Shown: piece after piece, positions 10,951 to 23,583 of the stretch
How positions within the stretch are numbered: the stretch's first letter is position 1
Layout: every line of letters begins with the position of its first letter
Assembly (NCBI GenBank): GCA_963669155.1
Contig: OZ022581.1
Coordinates: 21,103,225 to 21,167,224 of the forward strand
Reading direction: 5' to 3'
DNA length: 64,000 nucleotides
Source of the DNA: Arbacia lixula
Lineage: Eukaryota; Echinodermata; Echinoidea; Arbacioida; Arbaciidae
Position numbers and translations under genes: made by a program
The notes under the pieces: model-generated
What the model was told of the DNA's origin: nothing
Database searches by the model: none
Seen by the model: the letters and a program-made list of their open reading frames with translations, nothing else

Positions 10951-11108
10951 TTTCAAGACAAATTAAAGGATACACATGTACCCTTGCACATGAAGCAAAG
11001 AAGGGAAAATGGATGATCAAGACATAATTCAATTGATTAATGAATATCAATGACTTGGCATGTTTAACTTCACCTATTGAGGTTTGAGTTTTTTGTATAA
11101 TTGTAATG

Positions 11109-11315
11109 TACACTACAGCTCAAAGAAATTGGCATAGGGAAAGGGAAAGGGAAGAAAGGGAAGGAGTTGCAGTTAAACCATGGTATATTTTGTCCAGTTC
11201 AGCATGAATCACGATGCTTTAGCCTAAAGAGCATCATGTTTCAAGCTGAACTGGACAAAATTGCGGCTCCTTCTCTTTCCCTTTTCCTATGCCAATTCCT
11301 TTGAGCTGGAGTGTA
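11109..11315. mobile_element. Foldback MITE, purine/pyrimidine arms (copy 1)
   Basis: It is bounded by TA on both sides and nearly self-complementary along its whole length. The left arm is CTACAGCTCAAAG.AATTGGCATAGGGAAA and the right arm is its inverse ending TTTGAGCTGGAGTG. The arms carry repeated GGGAAA/TTTCCC runs and an inner GTCCAGTTCAGC pair. Other copies are at 13460-13587, 24913-25134 and 44963-45188. It is non-coding; transcripts would fold into a long hairpin. Confidence 0.8.
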
Positions 11316-11539
11316 CAAATATATTAAATCAGTCAAGGTAACATTAAAACAGTGACATTTTAGAACTATCACCTGTCTTAAATCTAAAATTCCTTATGAA
11401 TTATCCAATTAGACAATTGGCTGACTGTATGCACTTGGTCAAGTTCGCATAATGCATTTATTATTTGACATACATACTTGTACTAAACAATGATACATGT
11501 ACTTCTGGACTTCACCTCCACCTTTGATATTGTCTGACC

Positions 11540-11900
11540 CAAAAATCTGACCAAAAACTTAACTTTGTCTCTCAATGGCAAGGCCCTGGCTTCCATTCCC
11601 AGACTAGTCCTTCACAAAAGAGCCAGAGTTGTGTGTTTTTGTGCCTCCCCTCTTCGTGGGAATTCCGTCCCTCGGAAAGGACGGTAAATGAAGGTCCCGT
11701 GTAGACAACAGCCACACTCTATGCAGGGTAAAGAACTCACTTCTCTTCTCGATTAAGAGCAGGGTTAAAACCCGGTGGCGTAGACAGAAAGCCTACACTG
11801 GAAAACAGGTGAAAGACGCTAACCCCTTGTGGTTAGACTAGGAGTCTATTCAGCCTACAAATGGTGTCAAACAGGCATTAAGAATGCCATACAAGAAGAA
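11540..11900 (+). repeat. SINE-like or LINE-tail-like remnant
   Basis: The segment CGGAAAGGACGGTAAATGAAG followed by GCAGGGTAAAGAACTCAC resembles conserved tails of invertebrate SINE/LINE families as I recall them. No promoter boxes of a tRNA-derived head could be confirmed. Confidence 0.3.
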
Positions 11901-12461
11901 TAACTTATCCAGACATACCTGTACATACATGTAGTATGTATAGTACCTGTAACACATTGTGTCAGGCTTGAAATTCAGTCAATATTTCACTCCAACAGTT
12001 TATTTTTTTAGGATTTTCCCCATTACCCTTCATAGCTTGACCTAGATCTGGCCTAGCATTGTTGTACCACAACAATTGATTTTTTTTGGTCCTTTGATAT
12101 CAAATTACCCAGAAACTGTATTTGTCAACATAATGACAATTCCCACTTTGTGGATGTTGCTTAAAAATAACCCCAGTCCCTGGTAATCCAGAATGTCATG
12201 GCCATTGCCATTTAAAGACAAGGCATCCCTTTTGCAGGTAAAAAAAATTAAATGTTATAACAGAGTACATGTACAGTATAAAGAATTGACAAGAAGATTC
12301 CCAAATCATAATTGCCTTCCTACACACATGGAAAGTGCTCTGAGCTAATGTATTATGTCTGCACCTACCCTCAAGTGATATCATAAATAGGGCCCCATTA
12401 ACAACAAAGTGAGGAGTTTTGTGCAGTAGCATAACATTACCATCTGGAACCAAGGAAATTA

Positions 12462-12678
12462 TAGGGAAAGTCCACCCTGAATTCGAATCGGTCTTTATCA
12501 AAGCAACAAAAATTAGAGTAACATAGTGGTGAAGGTTTGACGAAAGTCCATCAAAGGATAAGAAACTTACAACTTGTTAAAGTCTTAATTTTGTAATGTC
12601 ACATGTGAGATGCTTAGTGTTTCTTCCATGCTTCTGCTTTTCTCAAAATCAACTGAACTTATGGGTGGACTTTCCTTT
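12462..12678. mobile_element. MITE of the GTTCACCC/GTCCACCC family (short copy)
   Basis: The left end AGGGAAAGTCCACCCTGAA and right end GGGTGGACTTTCCTTTAA are inverted. The inner text (GTGAAGGTTTGACGAAA.TCC, AAGGATAAGAAA, GTCACATG.GAGATGCT) matches the longer copies inside PHAF1 introns at 47296, 51735 and 58689. Confidence 0.65.
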
Positions 12679-13055
12679 AATACACCAATAGCAGTCCATG
12701 CTACATTGTAGTCTCCAGATGCAGACTCTATTGTGAAACTGTCCCAAAATGTGTCTTGAAGTAAGGCCTGACTTGTTGTTGATCTTTAATTTTTGTGGAG
12801 GCCTTTCTAATCCAGTCTGAGCATGTAGGGGGTCTGACTTCTGTAGACTAACCATCTTCTCTGGCTTGCCTTAACATTAAAAAGAGAAGAACTCAAGCTT
12901 TCTTTGCTTGCTTTATTATAATTTCTATTATCATCATGACCATTATTTCTATAAATTTATTTAGTACATAGGAATTTAGACGAGTCATTTGGATATTGTT
13001 TTCAGGCTTCCAGTTTGTGGGGCATTTCTAAACCGAACTATTCAACTAGAAATGC

Positions 13056-13980
13056 TTGGTGAGTCGCGCAGCTGAGCACATGTATCCCCGAAACCATCGC
13101 ATCATCCATCATCGCGATATACGCCTCCCCCCCCCCCCCCCCCACACAACCAAAAATGGTAGGAATCATCTCTTTACCTTTCAATATTGCTTCTGTATGC
13201 CAACTGTTGTGACAAACTGGAAAAAAACCCAGAAATATGACATGGCATCCTATAAAAGTTGGAACAATGAGGGTACTGTCACTGAAAACGATTGTTACGC
13301 AGAATTACATCCCCCCCCCCCCCCCAATAAACCTCCAAAGCAAGTTTGAATAAAATCGGATGGGAAGTGTGGCCGATAGATCACATACAAGTAATGTGAC
13401 ATGGCACCCAAGTCGGAACACTGAGGGCGCCATCACCGAATACTTCTGTGGCCTTCATGTACACTCCAGCTCAAAGGAATTGGCATGGGGAAAGGGAAAG
13501 GGAGGGAGCTGCAGTCCTTCCCTTTCTGAGGGTCCTTCCCTTTCTTCCCTTTCCCTTTCCCTATGCCAATTCCTTCAAGCTGCAGTATATAATGACCACC
13601 CATACACCCATACAGCAAGTATGAATAAAATCCTTAGGGTAAATTTTTTTGCAAATTTACACCTATCAGATTGACCCTGTAAAAGGCAGAACATTAAGGG
13701 CAGCATCACCAAAAGTTACAGGTGTCTAGAGTTGACTAGGATACACCTACACACCAAATTTGAAAAAAAAAAAAATCGTTAAAAAATGCGGTCAGTATTG
13801 TGCACACAACAAGACCCTGAAAAATGTACCTTTTTGTGTACAAAGACGGACCAAGCGAGGGCGCCACCACCAAAAACAATAGGCATCTTCGTTTTACAAT
13901 AATACACCTTCATACCAAGTTTGAAGATGATCCGAAAAGAACTGCAGCCAGTATACAGGTGTAGCGCTCATTAGAAAATC
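13056..13980. repeat. Diverged tandem repeats with poly-C runs
   Basis: Units of roughly 130-200 bp share AAGTTTGAA.AAAATCGGAT-like text and phrases such as GACATGGCA.CC.A..AAGTTGGAACA.TGAGGG, with GGGCGCCA.CACC.AAA in later units. Homopolymer C runs occur at about 13127-13143 and 13310-13325. A foldback MITE (13460-13587) is embedded. No conserved coding frame is present. Confidence 0.45.
13460..13587. mobile_element. Foldback MITE, purine/pyrimidine arms (copy 2, short)
   Basis: Same ends as 11109-11315 (TACACTCCAGCTCAAAGG and its inverse), TA on both sides. The central GTCCAGTTCAGC part is lost, leaving mainly the GGGAAA/TTTCCC arms. Confidence 0.75.
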
Positions 13981-15588
13981 TCTGCGGCGGACGCGGCGGC
14001 GGCGCGATGGGGCTGTGGGGTTTGATATGATGTAATGATTGAGTGGGTTTGGTGCTGTTGTATTTCGATGTACTATGAGATACCTAGAGTATTAAATGAG
14101 TGTGTGATGTCAGATGGAACGTAACCAAAAATATTGATCACTGACTTCAATGAATTCACACACACACAATTCACATGAATATGTTTTCTCAGTGCAGCTC
14201 AAAATAAAAACAACTAAAAATCCAATGACTTCACATGCCCATTCACCCCCACACTTTTGATCACGGGATTCACAGGCAGGCTTAACACTAAGGTTACACA
14301 ACACAAAAAGGCTTTGGAAATGATCGGTATTACTATTCAATATCTCTGGCTTAAATCATTTTTATTTATGAGGCATCAGCCATCAAAATAAATCCAGAGA
14401 AAACACAGCGTGTCTATACAAACCAGAGCTTTTCAATTGAGGTTGATAAGTAAGGTGTTGTATAAGGTATAAGGTGTTTGTATAGCGGAATGCCGCCGCT
14501 TAAACTGTTAACATTAACGTACATCAATGCCAATGGCCGACAAATGAGTGAGGCTAAACGGTATAGACTAGACAGCCTTCCCTATATATGCAAGGTGTTA
14601 CAGACTGTAATGTTACGAAGAGAGTAGGCCCGACAGTACGTATGTTAACCAGCAGGGACTGTATAAAATATATAAGTTACTGTAAGTAATCAGTTAGCTA
14701 CAGGCACTGTTTCTATAGCGGGAGGCCGCCGCTGTTTACAAACATGGGTTGTAACGCATTAGTAAGTACATTGTTGTACCAGGTATAAATCTGGAACCTA
14801 ATTGTGATACCAAGTATGATATAAAGCTACCTGTTAGGATAGTCCAGCACTAGCCTTGTGTAGCACGGTAGTCGGTATGTCGGTAGTAGTCCGTCAACAG
14901 TTAAAATCCGACAGTATACAGGTGCTAGAAACCGTCCATAGCCTGGAAGGAAACCCTGGCGGCGCGGCTGACGATGAAACTAGGAGGGTGCCGGCATCGT
15001 CAAACAAAATAGCTGGAAACCTAGAAGGGACCAATGCAATGAAGCTCCCCACACCATGGAGTGATAAACAGCTGCTGTATGTCAATGTCCAATGAGAAGT
15101 AGACGTCTACTATGCAGCGCCTAGGCTAGGCCGATGGCATGACCGATAAAAACCTTGGTAGATTCTAGTGGTACAAATCTAACGTCACTGGAGTGCCTGC
15201 TTTTTCGGGGGTTGGAATTATTATCCAAAATGATGCTCAGACCAAATACAAATGATATGAAAATATTTTATCAGAATCAGTATAAAGGTGACTGTGCAGG
15301 AAAGCAACTCGGGGTCTACGTAGACCGTAGACCAAGTACATGACTCTATGAAAGTTGCAGCAGGACTGGTGATTTTGGGGCCTGCAAACAAACTCAGCAA
15401 GCTCTGAATTGCCACAAACTCAAAACTATTTTGATTGGCTAAAGTATACTGAATATATTACGTAGCTTAAAATGATTGGCTGTCATAAAGATAATTATTC
15501 ATTACTACCTCATTTACATAAAAACCAAACATCACATGACATTACAGACAGGAAGTGACCTGGGCATCCAGGGTACGTCTAGCCCGCA
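13981..15588. other. Intergenic, little recognised
   Basis: It contains a GCGGCGG triplet run near 13985-14010. Two short similar GC-rich pieces with TATAGCGG and GCCGCCGCT lie near 14483 and 14716, reminiscent of the TIR region of the 2-kb elements at 17413 and 21538. ORFs of up to about 79 codons are present but show nothing familiar. Confidence 0.3.
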
Positions 15589-16476
15589 ATGCCTGTACAA
15601 TGTATACACAAAAATAAGCCACCATCTGGTGTTGGCCTCGATGTTCTGAAGAACTCTGGCAAGTTCCCTTGTGCTGTTTGTCGCAGAGGTGTTGGCGTGA
15701 ATTCTATCGAGTGCTCACAGTGCAGGCTCTGGGTCCACAAGAAGTGTAGCAGCATCACTGGTCCACTGACAGCTGACCCAGCCTATGTCTGCCCGAGATG
15801 TCGCGGTGTGGCACGCCCAATTGATGGCAGACCAGTGACCAAGGTGGATGTCGACGGCACCATGCTCGATGTTGGGGCCTCCTTCTGCTACCTGGGCGAC
15901 ATGCTGTGCGCCGGTGGGGGTTGTGATAGTGCCATTGCCGCCAGATGTTGTGTGGCCTGGGGAAAGTTCAGGAAACTTCTGCCCATTCTCACCACCCGGC
16001 ACCTCTCACCTAAGGTGCGTGGCAAAGTGTACACAGCCTGTGTTCGGTCGGCTATGCTCCACGGTAGCGAGACATGGGCACCGAATGCTTCCGACCTTCA
16101 ACGGCTACGCAGAAATGACCGCTCCATGATTCGTTGGATCTGTGGCACCAAAGATCAAGATGAAACTCCCTCGGCTACACTTCTCCAGAAACTTGGTATT
16201 GATGACATCACTGCAGTCCTGCGCAGCCGGCGCCTCAGATGGTCTGGACATGTGCAGCGTGCCACGTCCTGTATTAACTCTGTCACAGACTTAGTAATTC
16301 CTGGCATCAGAGGGCGAGGAAGGCCGAGGAAGACATGGCTAGAATGTGTGAGGAAAGATGTGAGTGAATGTGGCCTGTCTGGCATTGACCCGCAAGACAG
16401 AGTCGCATGGAGAGCTGGTGTGCGACGTTGCCTGGTGTTGCCAACCCCATCGAATGGGACAAGTCCAGCACCCTAA
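15589..16476 (+). pseudogene. 3' end of a non-LTR retrotransposon (LINE) ORF
   Basis: A 295-residue open frame holds only the region after the reverse transcriptase core. First comes a C4HC3 PHD-like zinc finger (C28, C31, C42, C45, H50, C53, C68, C71). Then comes the C-terminal segment with YLGDML, GSETWAP, RRLRWSGHVQR and GRGRPRKTW, hallmarks of endonuclease/RT-type LINEs common in invertebrates. The endonuclease and the RT catalytic motifs are absent, so the copy is 5'-truncated and cannot move itself. The 3' end runs into TTGAT-type short repeats (16486-16512), a usual LINE tail. The frame is still open, so insertion was fairly recent. The clade (RTE/CR1/Ingi-like) is uncertain. Confidence 0.8.
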
Positions 16477-16573
16477 AGACGAATTTGGATTTGATTGATT
16501 TGATTGATTGACTACAGTAGATGTTGAAAAGCTATGTACGCTTGTAACTGTGTATGTGTGTGTTAGAAAAAAA

Positions 16574-17410
16574 CTAGTAGTGATCCATCTTTGCACCATA
16601 TTTGGTTGGTACTGCTCCATTGGATTTGGATATATTTTGAAAATTATCACTTTGAAGGAAATTTTAACTAATTTTTGGCAAAGTTCATTGACCTTTGACC
16701 TTTGAACTCTCAGGAGTTTTGCCCAAACTTTCACCAGTCTACCTCCATGAAATGATACATCTCTGTACCGTGTTTGGTTAGAATTGGGCCATTGGATTTG
16801 GATTTGGGTTTATTGTGAAAAATATCAATTTTTACAAAGTTCATAGACCTTTGACCTCTGACCTTCCAGCAATTTCACCAACAATGTCACCAGTCTACCC
16901 CCAAGAAGTGATCCATCGTTTCACTATGTTTGGTTGGAATTGCACCATTGGATTTGGATTTATTGTGAAAAGTTTAAAGTTTGGGGCAATTTCTAGCCAA
17001 TTTTGGCAAATTTCATTGACCTTTGACCTCTGAACTTTCAGGAATTTTACCAAAAATGTCACCAGTCTATCCCCAAGTAGTGATCTATCTTTGTACCATG
17101 TTTAATGAGAATTGCATCCTTGGATTTGGATTTATTGTGAAAAGGGTCAATTTTTGCCAAATTTTCACAAATTTCATTGACCTTTGATCTCTGACCTTTC
17201 AGGAATTTTACCAAAAATGTCACCAGTCCATCCCCAAGTAGTGATCTATCTTTGTTCCATGTTTAATGAGAATTGCATCCTTGAATTTGGATTTCTTGTG
17301 GAAAAGGTCATTTTTGGGCAATTTTTACAAAGTTCATCGACCTTTGACCTTTGACCTCAATCAGATTTGACCCCAATTTTACACACTTCATTGGTTTCAT
17401 GCAATACACA
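16574..17410. mobile_element. Second copy of the ~160-bp-unit repeat element, left part
   Basis: It matches the 2430-3290 portion of the copy at 2011-3420 unit by unit (CATTGACCTTTGACC, CACCAGTCTA, GGATTTGGATTTATTGTG). It starts abruptly after the LINE tail and is cut at 17410 by the transposon at 17413; it continues at 19534. Confidence 0.8.
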
Positions 17411-17412
17411 TA

Positions 17413-19531
17413 CAGTCAAACCTGGCTATGCGGCCACCTGGATTCAGCAGCCACCTGCCTATAGCAGCCACCTTCGACTCCTCCGCAGAGAAAATCAGTG
17501 TTAAAGACCCTGGATATAGCGGCCAACTGGCTAACGCGGCCAGCGGCCATCCATTTTGTCTCCCTTGGCCAAAATTTTACTGTGTATAGCGGCCACCAAT
17601 TCTGAAATCACCCGTCCCTATCGGCGTGGAAAGTTGGCTTTTTGCGATGCGACGTAACTTAAACGGCCATGAAAAGCTAGAGGCGTGAAAAGCCTGCTTT
17701 CTACCTGCGTGACGTAATACAGCTCATTAACACATTCTCGAATTGTATGAAACTTGTAAGAGACCTTGCCAAACAAAAAGCAGGATCTGAACTTGATTAC
17801 CGTAATCAATGAAATCCCGATGTCCGGTGTTTTTTTTTTTTTTTTTTTTTAAGAGTCTCTGCATCCCACACTTGCTTTTATTGTTGTGATGAATAATACC
17901 CCGGATCCTATCCTCGCTTGGCCCCGATCGCCAGCGCTAGCGCAGCCCGGGTTCGCGCGCGCCCTCAGCCCATGCCCAGACTAATCTGGATCCGCGATAT
18001 GCGCTACTGCAAGCTGGCAGCAGCGCGCGGTTCTTCAGCGTTCGCAATCTCCGAAGCACACAGCTAGGCTGTAACTCGAAATTCATCGATATGCCTACTT
18101 CAATCAACTCCCGTTCGGAAATTATTGAGGCAAAAATATTTTAAAAGGCACGATAAAGAATATCTTTCGATTAAATAAAATATGTCAAGATAGAACACAT
18201 AATTTAATGTGCATTTGTAGCCGTATATTTTTTTCTTTTATTAATTGAAATTAATATTTATCATGCATAACTTAGAAGAAGTAAGAGTGCACTACGCACG
18301 GCACTTGCACTAGCTGTAAATCGATAGGAGAGAGAAACAATAGACACGAAGATGAGGAGATTCTTACTAACAACGAAAAAGAGAACACTTGATTACCGTG
18401 GGTATTTTATTTCAAGATCTTGTTTTCGGCAAGTTGTCGTTCTTTTGAAATTGTTATGCCGTTTATTCACTATTCAAAGCAGTGGCAATGCCCAAGCAAG
18501 CGGGCTTTTCATCATACGCAGCCCTTGTTGCTATTTTTAATATCCGGTAGGCTGCCGGTAGAGCTCCATTCTCTTCTTTTCAAAATGCTGACATGAATAA
18601 GTTGCAGATTCTTGTAATCAACGAACGTTTCCGGGTTTTTTCAGAAGGGTATTTCAATTCAAGATTCTGTTTATTTGACAAAGTTAACGATTCTGTTCAA
18701 AGTTTTAAACAATTTACGCCCGCCCGTACTAATGTATGCGTGTGGTTCATCGCAGTTCTACTGCTACTGCTAGGTCGTGCAGTGATGGTCAAGATATTAT
18801 GAATATCCCAAACGTAAGAAATTAAACGCACATTAACTTGAGATTTTAAAGAAATCCGATAACAAGTGTTTTCTCTGCTTTTTTATTTCATCAGTTAGAA
18901 TAGAATTTTTCTTTCGTGGCGTAAGATATCTAACACAAGTAACAGCATTTATCACCGAGACTCGTGAGAGTTGGACAGCCGATGAAAATATGATATTGAA
19001 CTAACATATTCATCTGATAATGACGCATTTGATACAGTTTACATAAAATCACTTTCTACGAGTGATCTGCTTGATTATTCATTTTTGTTCGAACACTGAA
19101 GAAAAATTTATGGCACGATATTGTGTTTCATTCTTCTTTTTGCACATCTAGACTAAACAAACATACCCTTGGGTGCTCATGACCCTTTGCTCAAGGGCCC
19201 CTTTCAGGGCACAAAATAAATAATACACAGATTTCACACAAAATCGCACACACAGAAATAATACACAGATAACGAAAATGTGCCTTCAGGTTTATTCATA
19301 TTTCTCATTGAACGAAAACATGATAAAATACTATTTATATAGCACATAAAAATAGGATGTATGTATATCATACGTAAGCAATAAATTATGTTGCAGCATG
19401 AAGGTTACATAGTGCAAAACATATACATGCTCAAAATCAAAATGGCCGCCGACCTGTCTATAGTGGTCACCTGTCTATAGTGGTCACTTTTGTGGTTTCC
19501 CTTGAGCGGCCGCTATAGACAGGTTTGACTG
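17413..19531. mobile_element. 2.1-kb TIR transposon CAGTCAAACCTG (copy A), non-autonomous
   Basis: The left end CAGTCAAACCTGGCTATGCG and right end CGCTATAGACAGGTTTGACTG are inverted, and the element is flanked by TA at 17411-12 and 19532-33. It interrupts the 160-bp-unit repeat; the related uninterrupted sequence GCAATACATACATGTACCAAG occurs near 3280-3300. TA duplication and CAG ends fit the Tc1/mariner (pogo-like) superfamily. No transposase frame is seen. Subterminal repeats of GGCCACC/GTGGTCAC flank a CpG-rich interior block (about 17900-18070). Confidence 0.8.
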
Positions 19532-19533
19532 TA

Positions 19534-19657
19534 TGTACCAAGTTTGAAGCAAATCTGGATAACGGTTCTCGAGATATTGCCTAAATGGATTCGGGACGGA
19601 CGTACGGACGGACAACCCAAAAACATAATGCCTCCGGCCACTTCGTGGCGGAGGCAT
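19534..19657. mobile_element. Second copy of the ~160-bp-unit repeat element, right end
   Basis: It resumes with GTACCAAGTTTGAAGCAAATCTG and ends in the same CCTCCGGCCAC/GTGGCGGAGG hairpin as 3391-3418. The GGAC minisatellite is shorter here. Confidence 0.8.
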
Positions 19658-19660
19658 AAA

Positions 19661-20990
19661 AACCTACAGCAGTGTACATATGCACACTGCATAACACACT
19701 GTATATCACAACTACAACAAAGAATATGTACTGCATGCATATCCTCTTCATGCATTATCATAATAGATACTTGCAGACAAATGTTGAGCTACTACAGGGC
19801 CATATTCCATAGTATCCTCCGAACTCTGTTCGAGTGATACAATGAGGGGGTCTGGCTGCAATAGACTTTTTCTTTGCTCCTACTCGCCCAAACATGAAAA
19901 AGAGAAGAATGATAGAGTCACTAGTCTAGTGAGCACTACACTCTCCCTTTGAGTTTGGATGAGAAATGTCCAACAGTCTGGAAGCAAGCCTAGAGAATAC
20001 AGTGTGCAGTACATACATTTGTTGTACATGTACTTCCTTTTAGTACCCAAGCAGAGTACTCGGTAGGCTGTACAATAGAAAAGCCCCTTTAAAAAAAAAA
20101 GTAAGGTGCCATTTTCTATAAACTCCCCGAAAACCCTCACAAAAACGACTATTGAACAATCCCATGTAAAATCATTGGTTGAAAACATTGCTTCAAAATT
20201 GTCTCTAGACCTCGGGAAATACATCACTTTAACCCTCCTCCCTAAAGTTTTCTGCCATCCTCTATCACACAATCTCTTATCACTTTCACCTTACAATTCA
20301 TCTTTGGGTTCTACCATCTTACCAGATCAGCTGTTTACCCACCATAACCACTCCTACTTCAGGATTTTCATTTTTTGTCAAAGATGAAAAAAAAACACGT
20401 CCCACACTGTAACCCAGTTCATGGTAGTTCAATTTTTTAATGGAGATTATGCCATTTCCCCCATATAATTAAAAAAAAATAATATTAAACAGAGTATAAA
20501 TGTTTAAAACTAGATGTAGACTAGTATCCAACACCTATTGATTACCAATAAGATATTGTAAAGAAAACTGATGAAATAAATAATACGTCAGCATTTTCAC
20601 AACTAAGAGTGGGAATTATTTTTTTAGATAATGATGCTGAAAGATTTTAACTTTTTCAATCTGTGGTGTCCATTTTTACACCATTGGCCTTCACAACTAT
20701 AATGTATTTTCATGCATGTAGTAAAAAAGAATGGTTGATCACCAGGTAAATATTTGCAGCCCATGTGGTCAAACCATCAATACATTAAGGTTTCACACAC
20801 AGTGACTAGCCCAAGGCCTAAAGTGTAGTCAATGGTGATGAAACGTAGGCGGAAGACAGGTAAAATGTGATGAGGAAGTGTGTGATAAAGAGATACTGAG
20901 ATAGGGGGTAGCAGTGGGAGAGAACTGAAAATAAAGAGAAAATATTGAAAACAGGAAGGAAGGAGTTGATTTAGATCTTGATACAGGACC
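19661..20990. other. Intergenic, nothing recognised
   Basis: AT-rich with short ORFs on both strands (up to 130 codons on the minus strand) that resemble no known family and lack splice or codon support. Confidence 0.35.
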
Positions 20991-20993
20991 AGG

Positions 20994-21230
20994 GGCGCGT
21001 TTCTCGACACGATGACGACTCTAACCTCAGCTCTAACTCGGATAGTGAGCACTGAGGTGATTCTCAAAGCTATTACAACTCTAACCTCAGCTCTAAATGC
21101 TGGAACTGCTCGGACCCTGCCGCATCTATTGTTCTCGATCGGACGATCCTTGAGAACAATAGTAGCTTATGGAAAGCTGAGTTGCCAAAATTAGGACTGT
21201 GAAAGTGAATAAATTTGTATTACACGTTCT
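20994..21230. repeat. Repeat with CTCTAACCTCAGCTCTAA motif; empty target site
   Basis: It shares GGGGCGCGTTTCTC, CAACTCTAACCTCAGCTCTAA and ATCTATTGTTCTCGATC with 42180-43205. Here the site ACTCTAACCTCAG is uninterrupted. At 42281 the same place carries a 737-bp transposon, so this is a paralogous empty site. Confidence 0.7.
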
Positions 21231-21537
21231 ATGATCACATTTTGTTGTATTGTACACTCACTCTACACATGTACAACTCAATGCACGCAACTAATAAGGA
21301 AGGAGTGAACAGAAAGAGATGTTGATAATTAAACAGTGTATTGGAGGCCAAGCCAAGCTCAGGCCTGCATGCCCAGTCAGGCGCATCGCTATTATGTGGG
21401 TATGTAAATGTGCATGTGAATTGTCATGAGGCAGGCACAAAATTGTACATTATCAATAAGAGATAGAAGACTCCACAGCCAGCCTCACATTCCTGCATTA
21501 CCTCTGTGAGCACTACCGGAGGAGAGATTACAACATA

Positions 21538-23528
21538 CAGTCAAACCTGGCTATGCGGCCACCTGGATTCAGCAGCCACCTGCCTATAGCAGCCACCTTC
21601 GACTCCTCCGCAGAGAAATTCAGTGTTAAAGACCCTGGATATAGCAGCCACCTGGCTAACGCGGCCAGCGGCCACCCATTTTGTCTCCCTCGGCCAAAAT
21701 TTCACTGTGTATAGCGGCCACCAATTCTGAAATCACCCGTCCCTATCGGCGTGGAAAGTTGGCTTTTTGTGATGCGACGTAACTTAAACGGCCGTGAAAA
21801 GCTAGAGGCGTGAAAAGCCTGCTTTCTAGCTGCATGACGTAATACAGCTCATTAACACATTCTCGAATTGTATGAAACTTGTAAGACACCTTGCCAAACA
21901 AAAAGCAGGATCTTAACTTGATTACCCTAATCAATGAAATCCCGATGTCCGGTGTTTTTTTTTTCTCTTTTTAGTGAGTCTCTGCATCCCATGCTTTTAT
22001 TGTTGTGATGAATAATACCCCGGATCCTCGCTCGGCCCCGAGGCCAGCGCAGCCCGGGTTCGCGCGCGCCCTCAGCCCATGCCCAGACCAATCTGGATCC
22101 GCGATATGCGCTACTGCAAGCTGGCAGCAGCGCGCGGTTCTTCAGCGTTCGCAATCTCAGAAGCACACAGCTAGGCTGTACCTCGAAACTCATCGATATG
22201 CCTATGGAATAAGTTGCTTACTTCAATCAACTCCCGTTCGGAAATTATTGAGGCAAAAATATTTTAAAAGACACGATAAAGAATATTTCTCGATTAAATA
22301 AAATATGTCAAGATAGAAGATATATTTTAATGTGCATTTGTAGCCGTATATTTTTTTTTCTTTGATTAATCGAAATTAATATTTATCGTGCTACCTTAGA
22401 CGAAGTAAGAGTGCACTATGCACGGCATTTGCACTAGCTGTTAATCGATTGGAGAGAGAAACAATAGACACGAAGATGAGGAGATTCTTACTAACAACGA
22501 AAAAGAGAACACTTGATTATCATTAACGTGGGTATTTTAATTCAAGATCCTGTTTTCGGCAAGTTGTCGTTTTTTTGAAATTGTTATGCCGTTTATTCAC
22601 TACTCAAAGCAACGCCAATGCCCAAGCAAGCGGGCTTTTCATCATACGCAGCCCTTGTTGCTATCTTTCCTAATATCCGGTAGGCTGCCGGTGGAGCTCC
22701 ATTCTCTTCTTTTCAAAATGTGGACATGAATAAGTTGCAGATTCTTGTCATTAACGAATGTTTCCGGGTTTTTTCAGGAGGGTATTTCAATTCAAGATTC
22801 TGTTTATTTGACAAAGTTAACCATTCTGTTCAAAGTTTTAAACGATTTACGCCCGCCCGTACTAATGTATGCGAGTGGTTCCTCGCAGTGCTAGGTCGTG
22901 CAGTGCTGCATGGTCAAGACATTATGAATATCCCAAACGTAAGAAACTAAACGCACATTAACTTGAGATTTTAAAGAAATCCGATAACATGTGTTTTCTC
23001 TGCTAAACCACAGTTATTTTTTATCAGTTAGAATAGAAATTGTCTTTCGTGGCGTAAGATATCTAACATAGCATTTATCACCGAGACTCGCGAGAGTTGA
23101 GACAGCAGATAAAAATATGATATTGCAGATCTAGACTAAACAAACATACCCTTGGATGCTCATGACCCTTTACCGTGCCAACTCAGTGTTTGGGCCCCTT
23201 TCAGGGCACAAAAGAAATAATACACAGATCTCACACAAAATCGCACACACAGAAATAATACACAGATAACGAAAATGTGCCTTCAGGTTTATTCATATTT
23301 CTCATTGAACGAAAACATGATAAAATACTATTTATATATCACATAAAAATAAGATGTGTGTATATCATACATAAGCAATAAATTATGTTGCAGCATGAAG
23401 GTTACATAGTGGAAAACATATCCATGCTCAAAATCAAAATGGCCGCCGACCTGTCTATAGTGGTCACCTGTCTATAGTGGTCACTTTTGTGGTTTCCCTT
23501 GAGCGGCCGCTTTAGACAGGTTTGACTG
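21538..23528. mobile_element. 2.0-kb TIR transposon CAGTCAAACCTG (copy B), non-autonomous
   Basis: It matches 17413-19531 along nearly its whole length, with the same ends and TA at 21536-37 and 23529-30. The main difference is loss of a block after the ATGATATTG segment near the right part, plus small indels. It lacks a transposase frame. The pair diverged by substitutions spread over the element. Confidence 0.85.
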
Positions 23529-23583
23529 TACATGTAGATAATAGAGCACTTGCACCACATCTGCGTTACATTGTCTAGACCAA

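Noticed and set aside
11632-11720. tRNA gene
   Set aside because: No cloverleaf could be built; the segment looks like a SINE/LINE tail.
17618-17809. Conserved 63-residue ORF in both 2-kb elements as a protein gene
   Set aside because: It is short, resembles no transposase and is conserved only because the elements are recent copies.
19880-20272. 130-codon minus-strand ORF
   Set aside because: AT-biased codons, no domain, no splice or start context; likely chance.
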